Source: an uncultured Lachnospiraceae bacterium (GTDB lineage Bacteria > Bacillota > Clostridia > Lachnospirales > Lachnospiraceae). From it: a stretch of 64,000 nucleotides of DNA. The position numbers and the translations under genes were made by a program. Shown in pieces: positions 1 to 8,078 of this stretch. How positions within the stretch are numbered: position 1 is the stretch's first letter; the number at the start of each line of letters is the position of its first letter. The notes under the pieces were generated by a model. It made no database searches. It was not told the DNA's origin and saw only the letters and a program-made list of their open reading frames with translations. Where the stretch lies: the NCBI GenBank assembly GCA_910586255.1, contig CAJUHR010000009.1, positions 1-64,000 of the forward strand. Direction: 5' to 3'.

Positions 1-385
1 GAATCACCGGAACCTGCCCCGGATCGCCGCTATCGCCGGGATAGACGGGCCCGCCTTCGCCGGGGTTGGGAAGGGGGATCACCGGAACCTGCCCCGGATC
101 GCCGCCATCGCCCGGATAGACGGGTCCGCCTTCGCCGGGGTTGGGGAGGGGGATCACCGGAATCTGGCCTGAATCTCCGCCGTTTCCCGGATAGACGGGT
201 CCGCCCTCACCGGGATTGGGGAGAGGAATCACCGGTATCTGTCCCGGATCGTTGTTATTGCCTGGATAGACAGGCCCGCCCTCACCGGGATTGGGGAGAG
301 GGATCACCGGCATCTGCCCCGGATTGCCGCCATCTCCTGGGTAGACAGGTCCGCCCTCGCCGATGCCGGGCAGCGGTATGACCGG
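1..385. repeat. 75-bp tandem coding repeat
   Basis: The anchor ATCACCGG recurs at 3, 78 and 153, and the following units keep the same spacing, so the period is exactly 75 bp (25 codons). The units nearest the gene start differ most; those at the window edge are almost identical, which is a sign of recent homogenisation or slippage. Copy number is therefore likely to vary between strains. Confidence 0.9.
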
Positions 386-445
386 CTCCGCTGCCATATT
401 TTGCGTGTCTGGGGTTCCGTTATAGTGAGTATCATTTTCAGCCAT
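1..445 (-). CDS. 25-residue-repeat protein, N-terminal part (runs off left edge)
   Basis: Partial gene: the start codon is at 443-445, preceded by AGAGGC about 5 nt upstream, and the frame stays open to base 1. After a short leader (MAENDTHYNG..., about 28 residues, no signal peptide) the protein is built of near-identical 25-residue units with core PLPNPGEGGPVYPG followed by a variable G/N/D stretch, then PGQ(I/V/M)PVI. Five or more copies are visible, and the DNA repeats with an exact 75-bp period. Pro- and Gly-rich repeats of this kind make extended, non-globular stalks. I do not recognise the function. From memory, similar repeats precede a DUF4397-type domain in some Lachnospiraceae proteins, but the C-terminal part lies outside the window, so that stays speculation. 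Confidence 0.8.
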   Translation of the reverse strand, partial: MAENDTHYNGTPDTQNMAAEPVIPLPGIGEGGPVYPGDGGNPGQMPVIPLPNPGEGGPVYPGNNNDPGQIPVIPLPNPGEGGPVYPGNGGDSGQIPVIPLPNPGEGGPVYPGDGGDPGQVPVIPLPNPGEGGPVYPGDSGDPGQVPVI

Positions 446-612
446 AAAAATGCCTCTGTGGGTTTTTAATTTACTGTATGTGGAAGGGTTTTTCCAGGTT
501 CCGGGATTTGAAGCTTTTTGTGAAAACAGAAGGATCTCTTTGTGAACAGGCAGCTAAAAAATGTCTGGTTAAAAAGAACTGCGAAAAGACTGACGAAAAA
601 TGAAAAATGTTA

Positions 613-641
613 TTGACAAAATTGGTATGGCATGATAAGAT
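613..641 (+). promoter_or_regulatory. Promoter of the tRNA-Thr gene
   Basis: A perfect -35 TTGACA (613-618) is followed after 17 bp by TAAGAT (636-641), about 35 bp before the mature tRNA. The rest of the 446-676 gap shows nothing else I can name. Confidence 0.65.
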
Positions 642-676
642 AGCAAAGGTCGCTCGAGAGTGACAGAAATAAAATT

Positions 677-749
677 GCTGCTGTGGCTCAGTCGGTAGAG
701 CGTCGCATTGGTAGTGCGGAGGTCACGGGTCCGATTCCCGTCAGCAGCT
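677..749 (+). tRNA. tRNA-Thr (anticodon GGT)
   Basis: The sequence folds as a complete 73-nt cloverleaf. The acceptor GCTGCTG pairs with CAGCAGC, the D stem is GCTC/GAGC, the anticodon stem is TCGCA/TGCGG around loop TTGGTAG with GGT at positions 34-36, and the T arm is ACGGG-TCCGATT-CCCGT. The discriminator base is T and CCA is not encoded. It reads ACC and ACU threonine codons. It is a single gene with its own promoter and terminator. Confidence 0.96.
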
Positions 750-760
750 GTGGTGAGGAG

Positions 761-797
761 AGCGGGAAATCTTATCAGGATTTCCCGCTTTTTCTTT
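761..797 (+). terminator. Rho-independent terminator after tRNA-Thr
   Basis: AGCGGGAAATC pairs perfectly with GATTTCCCGCT across a 7-nt loop, followed by a T-rich run. Confidence 0.85.
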
Positions 798-878
798 TCA
801 GAGAATTTTTAATCTATGGCCGGAGGCAATCAAAATGCCGGAAGGATTGCCGGGTCGGGATGGAAAGGATGGACAGAG

Positions 879-2579
879 ATGGAAAAAGAAAATACGGCTG
901 CAGTACCTGAGGCGGCAGATGAGAAGGCGGCTTCCAGGAATTTTATTGAACAGGAGATTGAGAAGGATCTGGCTGAGGGGGTATATGACCATGTGCAGAC
1001 CCGTTTTCCGCCGGAGCCTAACGGTTATCTGCACATCGGACATGCCAAATCCATTTTGTTAAATTATGGTCTGGCTAAAAAATACGGCGGCAGGTTCAAC
1101 ATGCGTTTTGACGATACCAACCCCACCAAGGAGAAAACGGAATTTGTCCAGTCCATTTTGGACGATATTCACTGGCTGGGGGCAGATTATGAGGACAGAC
1201 TGTTTTTTGCGTCCAATTATTTTGAGCAAATGTATGAATGTGCCGTGCTTTTGATCAAGAAGGGCAAGGCCTTTGTGTGTGATCTGAGCGCGGAGGAGAT
1301 TCGGGAGTACCGGGGGGATTTTAAGACCCCTGGCAAGGAGAGCCCTTACAGAAACCGCTCCATTGAGGAGAATTTACAGCTGTTTGAGGAGATGCGGGCA
1401 GGAAAATATAAGGACGGGGAGAAGGTTCTGCGGGCTCGGATTGACATGGCAAGCCCCAATATCAATATGAGGGATCCGGTTCTCTACCGGGTAGCCCACA
1501 TGAGCCACCACAATACAGGGGATCAGTGGTGTATTTATCCTATGTACGATTTTGCCCATCCAATAGAGGACGCCATCGAGCATATTACCCATTCTATCTG
1601 CACGCTGGAGTTTGAGGATCACAGGCCTTTATATGACTGGGTGGTAAAAGAGTGCGAGTTTGAGAATCCCCCCCGGCAGATCGAGTTTGCCAAGCTGTAT
1701 CTGACCAATGTGGTCACAGGAAAACGGTACATTAAGAAGCTGGTGGAGGACGGTATTGTGGACGGATGGGACGATCCCCGCCTGGTGTCCATTGCAGCCC
1801 TGCGCCGCAGAGGCTACACGCCGGAGTCCATCCGGATGTTTGTGGAGCTGGTGGGTGTGGCAAAGGCCAACAGCTCGGTGGACTATGCCATGTTAGAGTA
1901 TTGCATCCGGGAGGATTTAAAGCTGAAAAAGTCCAGAATGATGGCTGTTTTGGATCCGGTTAAGCTGGTTATTGACAATTATCCGGAGGGACAGACGGAG
2001 ATGCTAAAGGTGCCCAATAATCTGGAGAATCCGGAGCTGGGTTCCCGCGAGGTGCCCTTTGGCAGAGAGCTTTGGATTGAGCGGGAGGACTTTATGGAGG
2101 AGCCTCCTAAGAAATATTTCCGCCTGTTTCCCGGCAATGAGGTGCGCCTGATGAGCGCCTATTTTGTCACCTGCACCGGCTGCGAGAAGGATGAGCTTGG
2201 CAGGGTGACGGTGGTTCATGCCACCTATGACCCGGCAACAAAGAGCGGATCCGGTTTTAATGAGCGGAAGGTGAAGGGAACGATTCACTGGGTGCTGGCC
2301 GAGAAGGCAAAGATTGTGGAATGTCGCCTGTATGAGAATATTGTAGACGAGGAAAAGGGAAAGCTCAATGATGACGGAACCCTCAATTTAAATCCTAATT
2401 CTCTGACGGTTTTGAAAAATTGCTATGTGGAGCCGGCACTGGCAGAGGCACAGGCCTATGACAGCTTTCAGTTTGTGAGAAACGGATTTTTTTGTGCCGA
2501 CTGTAAGGACAGCAGGCCGGGGGCGCCGGTGTTTAACCGGATTGTGTCCTTAAAGAGCTCCTTTAAGCTTCCCAAATAA
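879..2579 (+). CDS. glnS: Glutaminyl-tRNA synthetase
   Basis: Class I aminoacyl-tRNA synthetase charging tRNA-Gln with glutamine in the cytoplasm (566 aa, usual length for bacterial GlnRS). The HIGH-type signature PPEPNGYLHIGHAKS lies near residue 45; RFDDTNP, the GWDDPR region and the CIREDL-DPVKL block match GlnRS rather than GluRS. The usual KMSKS-equivalent (VMSKR in E. coli) is VVTGKR here, a divergent version that I believe is shared by clostridial relatives. The C-terminal half carries the beta-barrel anticodon-binding domains. I chose the ATG at 879 because AAAGGA lies 9 nt upstream; an in-frame ATG at 816 has no ribosome binding site. It stands alone between a tRNA gene and a regulator. 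Confidence 0.95.
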   Translation: MEKENTAAVPEAADEKAASRNFIEQEIEKDLAEGVYDHVQTRFPPEPNGYLHIGHAKSILLNYGLAKKYGGRFNMRFDDTNPTKEKTEFVQSILDDIHWLGADYEDRLFFASNYFEQMYECAVLLIKKGKAFVCDLSAEEIREYRGDFKTPGKESPYRNRSIEENLQLFEEMRAGKYKDGEKVLRARIDMASPNINMRDPVLYRVAHMSHHNTGDQWCIYPMYDFAHPIEDAIEHITHSICTLEFEDHRPLYDWVVKECEFENPPRQIEFAKLYLTNVVTGKRYIKKLVEDGIVDGWDDPRLVSIAALRRRGYTPESIRMFVELVGVAKANSSVDYAMLEYCIREDLKLKKSRMMAVLDPVKLVIDNYPEGQTEMLKVPNNLENPELGSREVPFGRELWIEREDFMEEPPKKYFRLFPGNEVRLMSAYFVTCTGCEKDELGRVTVVHATYDPATKSGSGFNERKVKGTIHWVLAEKAKIVECRLYENIVDEEKGKLNDDGTLNLNPNSLTVLKNCYVEPALAEAQAYDSFQFVRNGFFCADCKDSRPGAPVFNRIVSLKSSFKLPK

Positions 2580-2634
2580 AGAACTGTTTTAAGGAGGCTT
2601 TTGGGGAAGAGCTAAAGGAAAAGTTGGAGAAGAT

Positions 2635-4062
2635 ATGGAGATTTTAGTGCCAATGGATTCCCGGTCAGGGAAACCGCTGTATGAACAGATATATGAACAC
2701 ATCCGCAGAGAGATACGAAACGGCGGTCTGAAAACCTCAGACCGCCTTCCTTCTACCCGGGCGCTGGCAGAGCATTTGAAGGTGAGCCGCAGCACCACCC
2801 AGATGGCCTATGAGCAGCTTTTGGCGGAAGGATATCTGGAGGCTGTGCCATGCAGAGGATATTTTGTGGCCAAGCTGGAAGAGCTTTTGGAGGTGGAAGT
2901 CCGGGGAAACGGGGAGATGCGCATGGAAAAGAAAGAGCCAATGTCATCCGGCCCCCTGGGTATGATCGATTTTTCTCCCTGGGGTATTGACTTGGACAGC
3001 TTTCCCTTTCATGTGTGGAGAAAGCTCAGCAGAAATACTCTGGTAGACGACAATAAAGAGTATTTTCACTCCGGAGATCCCCAGGGAGAGCCGGGATTTC
3101 GCGAGGCAATCCGCAGATATCTTCACTCTGCCCGGGGGGTGAACTGTACCTCCGATCAGATTGTTATCGGGGCGGGAAGCGAATATCTGCTGATGCTTTT
3201 GTCTCAGATTTTGGGAAGGGGACACCGGATTGCCATGGAAAATCCCACCTACAAGCAGGCTTACCGGGTCCTTACAAGTCTCGGATATCCCGTATGTCCG
3301 GTGGAGATGGACGGGGCGGGAATGAGCGTGAAACGGTTGACCAGAACCCGGGCAGACGTGGCCTATGTGATGCCCTCCCATCAGTTCCCTACAGGGATTG
3401 TGATGCCGGTTGGGAGACGTCAGGAGCTGCTCAAATGGGCTCTGGATGCAGAGCGCGGACAGGAGCGCTATCTGATCGAGGATGACTACGACAGTGAATT
3501 TCGGTATAAGGGAAAGCCGATTCCTGCTCTTCAGGGAATGGACAGAAGCGGGCATGTCATTTATCTGGGAACCTTCTCCAAAGCTGTGGCTCCGGCGATT
3601 CGTGTCAGTTATGTGGTGCTTCCCGTGAGGCTGCTGGATCGATATAAAAAGCAGGCCGGATTTTATGCGTCAACGGTTTCCCGCATTGACCAGAATATTC
3701 TCTATCAGTTTTTGGAGCAGGGCCATTTTGAAAGGCATTTAAACAGGATGCGGGGGATCTATAAGGCCAAGCACGATGCATTTTTAAACGAGGCGAAGCT
3801 TTTGGAGAAGGATTTTCAAATAAGCGGGGAATATGCAGGGCTGCACATACTTCTGACGGACCGAAGAGGACGGACGGAGGCGGAGCTGATTGAAAAGGCC
3901 CGGCAGGCGGGAGTGAAAGTCTATGGACTGAGCCAGTATTTTATCGAAGAATATCAGGGACGGCCGGCAACCATCGTGGCAGGGTATGCCAGACTTTCGG
4001 AGGAGGAAATCCTTCGGGGAGCAGAGCTTTTAAGGAAAGGATGGGGAGGCAATGGATGGTAA
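2635..4062 (+). CDS. MocR/PdxR-type transcriptional regulator (GntR wHTH + aminotransferase fold)
   Basis: 475 aa, the usual size for MocR proteins. Residues about 10-80 form a GntR winged helix (PLYEQIYEHIRREI..., LPSTRALAEHLKVSRSTT). Residues about 115-470 form a class I aminotransferase domain with SHQFPTG, EDDYDSEFRY and the PLP-lysine motif GTFSKAVAPAIR. Family members bind PLP and usually regulate B6, amino-acid or GABA metabolism; no target gene lies next to it, so its regulon is unknown. GGAG lies 5 nt before the ATG. Transcription probably ends at the hairpin 4100-4143. Confidence 0.88.
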   Translation: MEILVPMDSRSGKPLYEQIYEHIRREIRNGGLKTSDRLPSTRALAEHLKVSRSTTQMAYEQLLAEGYLEAVPCRGYFVAKLEELLEVEVRGNGEMRMEKKEPMSSGPLGMIDFSPWGIDLDSFPFHVWRKLSRNTLVDDNKEYFHSGDPQGEPGFREAIRRYLHSARGVNCTSDQIVIGAGSEYLLMLLSQILGRGHRIAMENPTYKQAYRVLTSLGYPVCPVEMDGAGMSVKRLTRTRADVAYVMPSHQFPTGIVMPVGRRQELLKWALDAERGQERYLIEDDYDSEFRYKGKPIPALQGMDRSGHVIYLGTFSKAVAPAIRVSYVVLPVRLLDRYKKQAGFYASTVSRIDQNILYQFLEQGHFERHLNRMRGIYKAKHDAFLNEAKLLEKDFQISGEYAGLHILLTDRRGRTEAELIEKARQAGVKVYGLSQYFIEEYQGRPATIVAGYARLSEEEILRGAELLRKGWGGNGW

Positions 4063-4099
4063 AGATGAGGCTTTTTGGCCTGTATAATCGAGAAAACAG

Positions 4100-4143
4100 C
4101 CTCCGGCGTCATGACTCTATGGAAAAAGTCATGGCGTTGGAGG
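4100..4143. terminator. Strong hairpin between convergent genes
   Basis: CCTCC and CGTCATGACT pair with AGTCATGGCG and GGAGG around a 10-nt loop. It sits between the convergent MocR gene and the alanine-rich gene. No long T tract follows on either strand, so calling it a terminator is inference. Confidence 0.45.
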
Positions 4144-4156
4144 TTGTGTGAACGTG

Positions 4157-4187
4157 GTAACAGCCCAAGGAATATCTGAACCGTCAC
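4157..4187. repeat. Dispersed imperfect palindrome, copy A
   Basis: A 31-nt element starting GTAACAGCCCAAGG and ending GAACCGTCAC. It agrees at 24 of 31 positions with the element at 11666-11696, and both are imperfect palindromes of the GTAACAG...GAACGGTTAC type, in non-coding DNA. Confidence 0.55.
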
Positions 4188-4203
4188 TCAATGTGTACAT
4201 ACA

Positions 4204-4752
4204 TCAGATATCAGTGGGCTCCGTGTCCTCTTCTGTGATAATGGTGGAAGCTTCCTTATGCTTTTCTTCGGCCCTGTCGGCAGCATCTGAGGCGGCCTCC
4301 GACAGCTCTTTGGCAGTCTCGGCTACCGCTTCTTTGATTTCCTCAGCCTCATCTTCAAGGGACTCCTCAGCTTCTCCGGCTGCTCCGGTGAAGGTGGCCT
4401 TGGCGGCAGCAGCCGTGTCTACGGCGGCATTCATCGCTTCCTTTGCCGTGTCAGTCATAATGGCGGCGGCGTCTTTTACCACATTCTTCGCCGCGCCGGC
4501 AGCATCCTTGACTGCATTGAGCACATCCCCGGCGGCCACAAGGAACTCGTCTTTATCGGCGTGGAGAGATACATAATTGCGGTTCATGGTACTGTCGGGA
4601 ACCGGGTTATCCTCATCACCCTCCTCAAAATCGCGGAAATCCTCATCCAGCTCTTTATTGAAGGAACGGTATTTCGTAAAATAGGAGATACCGGCAGCAG
4701 CGGCGCCTGCAACGGCGGCCAGCGCCAGGATCTTTCCAGCTTTTTTTGCCAT
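4204..4752 (-). CDS. Alanine-rich, membrane-anchored helical protein (YtxH-like layout)
   Basis: 182 aa. One N-terminal hydrophobic helix (residues about 6-24, KILALAAVAGAAAAGISYF) is followed by an acidic linker and then about 100 residues of Ala/Glu/Lys-rich amphipathic helix with quasi-repeats such as AKEAMNAAVDTAAAAK. This layout recalls YtxH-domain and LEA/apolipoprotein-like stress proteins, but no family signature is certain. The ATG at 4750-4752 is preferred over a GTG three codons upstream because AAAGGAG lies 8 nt before the ATG and overlaps that GTG. It is a monocistronic minus-strand gene just upstream of groESL. Confidence 0.75.
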   Translation of the reverse strand: MAKKAGKILALAAVAGAAAAGISYFTKYRSFNKELDEDFRDFEEGDEDNPVPDSTMNRNYVSLHADKDEFLVAAGDVLNAVKDAAGAAKNVVKDAAAIMTDTAKEAMNAAVDTAAAAKATFTGAAGEAEESLEDEAEEIKEAVAETAKELSEAASDAADRAEEKHKEASTIITEEDTEPTDI

Positions 4753-4811
4753 AATCAGCACTCCTTTCTGTCAACCATTTTTTTATTATTTCCCGTGGCA
4801 TGGAAAAATAT

Positions 4812-4844
4812 GTTACCGTTCACAGGCACCCTGTGAACAGTAAA
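4812..4844. repeat. Dispersed hairpin repeat, copy B
   Basis: GTTACCGTTCACAGG and CCTGTGAACAGTAAA form a near-perfect hairpin. A close copy lies at 31165-31195. It sits 60 bp upstream of the alanine-rich gene. The rest of the 4753-5089 gap holds the groESL promoter. Confidence 0.6.
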
Positions 4845-4958
4845 GAAAATATTGTGTTGACCGGGTTTTATTAGGTTATGAATATTGTAATATGAAAATG
4901 GGAAAAAAGAAAGAGGGAAGTGAAAAAAATTACGGTTTCACAAAAAATTATAAAATTA

Positions 4959-5001
4959 TTAGCACTCAGCTCTTGACAGTGCTAACAACTCGTGGTATAA
5001 A
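4959..5001 (+). promoter_or_regulatory. CIRCE operator overlapping the groESL promoter
   Basis: TTAGCACTC-N9-CAGTGCTAA (4959-4985) matches the CIRCE consensus TTAGCACTC-N9-GAGTGCTAA at all but one base. A -35 TTGACA (4973-4978) lies inside it, and the -10 TATAAA (4996-5001) follows at exactly 17 bp. HrcA bound to CIRCE would therefore cover the -35. This is the standard heat-shock control of groESL in Bacillota; hrcA itself is not in the window. Confidence 0.95.
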
Positions 5002-5089
5002 TGGTAATGTACATTGAAAGGAACCTTTTACCAGTTCCTGATAAAGGAAAAATAGAATCAGAAAAGAATCCAACAAGGAGGAAACATCC

Positions 5090-5374
5090 ATGAAATTAGT
5101 ACCGTTATTTGATCGTGTTGTGTTAAAGCAGCTGATGGCAGAGGAGACTACCAAGTCAGGAATTGTCCTTCCGGGACAGGCTAAGGAGAAGCCCCAGCAG
5201 GCAGAGGTTATCGCTGTAGGACCGGGGGGAGTAGTGGACGGCAAGGAGGTCACCATGCAGGTGAAGGTTGGGGACAAGGTTATCTTCTCCAAGTACTCCG
5301 GAACCGAGGTGGAAGTGGAAGACGAGAAGTTTGTGGTTGTGAAGCAGAATGACATTCTTGCTGTAGTTGAGTAA
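5090..5374 (+). CDS. groES: Co-chaperonin GroES
   Basis: 94-residue heptameric lid of the GroEL chaperonin, cytoplasmic. The start MKLVPLFDRVVLKQ, the mobile-loop region EETTKSGIVLPGQAKEKPQ and the dome segment VGPGGVVDG are typical, and the length is standard. AAGGAGG lies 8 nt before the ATG. It is the first gene of the CIRCE-controlled operon, 47 bp ahead of groEL. Confidence 0.98.
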   Translation: MKLVPLFDRVVLKQLMAEETTKSGIVLPGQAKEKPQQAEVIAVGPGGVVDGKEVTMQVKVGDKVIFSKYSGTEVEVEDEKFVVVKQNDILAVVE

Positions 5375-5421
5375 GCAGAGAGCTATAAGAAAAGATCAGA
5401 TAATTCAGGAGGAATAAAACG

Positions 5422-7044
5422 ATGGCAAAGCAGATTAAATATGGCGTAGAGGCCAGAAAATCATTGGAGTCCGGTGTCAACCAGCTTGCAGATACAGTCC
5501 GGGTGACCTTAGGACCGAAGGGCAGAAACGTAGTTCTTGACAAATCCTTTGGGGCACCCCTGATTACCAATGACGGTGTGACCATTGCCAAGGAGATCGA
5601 GCTGGAGGATGCATTTGAGAATATGGGCGCTCAGCTGGTGAAGGAGGTTGCCACCAAGACCAATGATGTGGCAGGTGACGGAACCACCACCGCAACCGTT
5701 CTGGCTCAGTCCATGATCAATGAAGGTATGAAGAACTTAGCAGCCGGAGCCAACCCCATTGTGCTGCGCAAGGGCATGAAGAAAGCCACCGAGGCCGCTG
5801 TTGAGGCCATTGCCAGGATGAGCCAGCCCATCGAGGGCAAAGCTCAGATCGCCAGAGTAGCCGCTATCTCCGCATCCGATGACGAGGTGGGCGAGCTGGT
5901 TGCAGATGCTATGGAGAAGGTTTCCAATGACGGTGTTATCACCATCGAGGAGTCCAAGACCATGAAGACCGAGCTGGATCTGGTAGAGGGCATGCAGTTT
6001 GACAGAGGTTATGTATCTGCCTATATGTGCACCGACATGGATAAGATGGAGGCCAATTTAGACGATCCCTATATCCTGATCACAGATAAGAAGATTGCCA
6101 ACATTCAGGAGATTCTGCCGATCCTTGAGCAGATTGTTCAGTCCGGATCCAAGCTTTTGATCATTGCTGAGGATATTGAGGGCGAGGCTTTGACTACCCT
6201 GATTGTCAATAAGCTGAGAGGAACTTTCTCCGTAGTGGGTGTTAAGGCACCGGGTTACGGCGACAGAAGAAAAGAGATGTTAAAGGATATCGCTGTCCTG
6301 ACCGGCGGCCAGGTGATTTCCGATGAGCTGGGTCTGGATCTGAAGGAAGCCACCATGGATCAGCTGGGCCGCGCCAAATCCGTAAAGGTACAGAAGGAGA
6401 ACACCATCATTGTGGACGGCTGCGGCGACAAGGCGGAGATCAGCGCCAGAATCTCTCAGATCCGTGCACAGATCGAGGAGACCACCTCTGACTTTGACAA
6501 AGAAAAATTACAGGAGAGACTGGCCAAAATGGCAGGCGGCGTAGCCGTTATCCGTGTAGGTGCAGCCACTGAGACCGAGATGAAGGAAGCTAAGCTCCGC
6601 ATGGAGGATGCCTTGGCAGCCACCAGAGCAGCCGTGGAGGAGGGCATTATCGCCGGAGGCGGAAGCGCTTATGTACACGCCTGCAAGGATGTGCAGAAGG
6701 TGGTTGACAGCTTAGAGGGCGATGAGAAGACCGGCGCCAAGATTATCTTAAAGGCTCTGGAGTCTCCCATGTATCACATTGTTGCAAACGCGGGCCTGGA
6801 AGGCTCTGTGATCATCAACAAGGTAAAAGAGTCCGAGATTGGCATGGGCTTTGACGCATACAAGGAAGAATATGTGGACATGATCAAGGCCGGTATCCTT
6901 GATCCGGCAAAGGTAAGCAGAAGCGCTCTGCAGAACGCAACCAGCGTGGCATCCACCCTTCTGACCACTGAGTCTGTAGTTGCCAATATTAAGGAAGAAA
7001 CCCCCGCCATGCCCGCCGGCGGCCCGGGAATGGGGATGATGTAA
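5422..7044 (+). CDS. groEL: Chaperonin GroEL
   Basis: 540 aa, 60-kDa ATP-dependent folding chamber. The ATP-site motif GDGTTTATVLAQ, the equatorial motif ITNDGVTIAKEIELED, AAVEEGIIAGGGSA and the C-terminal tail PAGGPGMGMM are all present. AGGAGG lies 9 nt upstream of the ATG. It is co-transcribed with groES from the CIRCE promoter. The sequence is intact and shows nothing unusual. Confidence 0.98.
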   Translation: MAKQIKYGVEARKSLESGVNQLADTVRVTLGPKGRNVVLDKSFGAPLITNDGVTIAKEIELEDAFENMGAQLVKEVATKTNDVAGDGTTTATVLAQSMINEGMKNLAAGANPIVLRKGMKKATEAAVEAIARMSQPIEGKAQIARVAAISASDDEVGELVADAMEKVSNDGVITIEESKTMKTELDLVEGMQFDRGYVSAYMCTDMDKMEANLDDPYILITDKKIANIQEILPILEQIVQSGSKLLIIAEDIEGEALTTLIVNKLRGTFSVVGVKAPGYGDRRKEMLKDIAVLTGGQVISDELGLDLKEATMDQLGRAKSVKVQKENTIIVDGCGDKAEISARISQIRAQIEETTSDFDKEKLQERLAKMAGGVAVIRVGAATETEMKEAKLRMEDALAATRAAVEEGIIAGGGSAYVHACKDVQKVVDSLEGDEKTGAKIILKALESPMYHIVANAGLEGSVIINKVKESEIGMGFDAYKEEYVDMIKAGILDPAKVSRSALQNATSVASTLLTTESVVANIKEETPAMPAGGPGMGMM

Positions 7045-7049
7045 CGTAA

Positions 7050-7218
7050 GGCAGAGCCAAGGTGAGAAATTGACCCTCCCGGAAACAAACAGCCAGCATT
7101 ATCGGCTGCTTGTTTCCGGGAGGGACAGTTTCTCACCTTGGCGAGCAACGATAGCGAGATGGAGCGAAGCGGAATCGAGCTATCGTTGCGTGCGGCGCGA
7201 AAAGCGCTGCGCTCTGCC
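7050..7218. repeat. Nested palindromic intergenic element downstream of groEL
   Basis: Three inverted pairs lie within 169 bp. The outer pair is GGCAGAGC (7050-7057) and GCTCTGCC (7211-7218). A long hairpin runs from 7057 to 7142, with arms of about 38 nt (CCAAGGTGAGAAA...CCTCCCGGAAACAA against TTGTTTCCGGGAGGG...TTTCTCACCTTGG) and an 8-nt loop. A third pair is GCAACGATAGC (7145-7155) and GCTATCGTTGC (7179-7189). No T tract follows, so this looks like a mobile or dispersed palindromic element that may also act as the groEL terminator. Confidence 0.7.
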
Positions 7219-7277
7219 CGGGTAGCCCGGAGCAATATTCCCCTCTCATATCCACCTCAAAAAAGGAGCCCACACCA

Positions 7278-7775
7278 ATGAACGAATCCTACGCTGAATG
7301 TCTGGTAAGACGCCGCATCCCATTTTACTCCAACATCATCAACATTGTAATGGGAGTCATCACAGTGATCTGCGTTTTTCTGGCTCTGACCACCAATATA
7401 ATCGGAATGATTCTGATGTTTGTGGCCGGATTTGCCACCTATCTTTTGCATCGCAATTCCCGGGTGGAATTTGAATATCTCTATGTAGACAAGATACTCT
7501 CCATAGACAAGATTTTCGGCAAGACCAAACGAAAAAAAGCCTGGGAGGGAACCATGGAGGACATTCAGGTGATTGCTCCGTCCGAATCTCATGTACTTGA
7601 TCAATACAAGTCGCTAAATCCCAGGACAATGGACTTTTCATCCCAGCTTCCGGGAGCAAAGACGTATACAGCCATAGTCCGGACCGGCTCCGAGACTATT
7701 CGGATTCTTTTTGAGCCGGATGAGAAGATGCTTCAATGCTTTCGCCAGACAGCTCCCCGAAAAGTTGTCCAGTAG
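7278..7775 (+). CDS. Small two-helix membrane protein (DUF6106-like)
   Basis: 165 aa. A short cytoplasmic N-terminus is followed by two hydrophobic helices (residues about 20-37 and 40-58, IINIVMGVITVICVFLAL and IIGMILMFVAGFATYLL), then a soluble domain of about 105 residues with YLYVDKILSIDKIFGKTKRKK. The layout resembles clostridial DUF6106 proteins from memory; no function is known. AAAGGAG lies 9 nt before the ATG. It is monocistronic and ends at the terminator at 7806. Confidence 0.75.
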   Translation: MNESYAECLVRRRIPFYSNIINIVMGVITVICVFLALTTNIIGMILMFVAGFATYLLHRNSRVEFEYLYVDKILSIDKIFGKTKRKKAWEGTMEDIQVIAPSESHVLDQYKSLNPRTMDFSSQLPGAKTYTAIVRTGSETIRILFEPDEKMLQCFRQTAPRKVVQ

Positions 7776-7805
7776 GGGGCAGATAATACATACAGATAAT
7801 ACAGA

Positions 7806-7833
7806 GGCCCGGCTTATACTGCCGGGCCATTTT
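7806..7833 (+). terminator. Rho-independent terminator
   Basis: GGCCCGGC pairs with GCCGGGCC around a 7-nt loop, followed by ATTTTC. It separates the membrane protein gene from the flagellin promoter. Between it and 7960 I see nothing else. Confidence 0.8.
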
Positions 7834-7959
7834 CATAGTGCGCCCCTCTGCCAGGCGCACGTTCCTTTTTCCAGCAGTTCAGGCGGCAAAGAGCCCCTTT
7901 TTGCCGGATTCCAGGCAAAGTGTGAAGAAAAAGTGAAAACTGAAAAAAGTCAGAGGATA

Positions 7960-7990
7960 CCCTTATGAAAGCAGAAAATTCTGCCGATAT
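7960..7990 (+). promoter_or_regulatory. Flagellar sigma factor (sigma-28/SigD-type) promoter for flagellin 1
   Basis: The -10 GCCGATAT (7983-7990) matches the flagellar sigma consensus perfectly. CCCTTATG begins 23 bp upstream; the same CCCTTA block lies 22 bp before the equivalent -10 at the second flagellin and at cheA, so it probably marks the local -35. Confidence 0.75.
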
Positions 7991-8078
7991 TATAATCAAC
8001 AGACAGAAGTATAAGAAACAGTCTTACATGATCAAGGCTGTCATATAAACCATATGAACGGAAGGTGGTTGACAATAT

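Noticed and set aside
1..385. Regular repeats at the left edge as a CRISPR array
   Set aside because: The repeats are contiguous 75-bp units in one open frame without unique spacers.
816..878. Longer glnS start at ATG 816
   Set aside because: No ribosome binding site, and the extra 21 residues do not resemble GlnRS; the ATG at 879 has AAAGGA at proper spacing.
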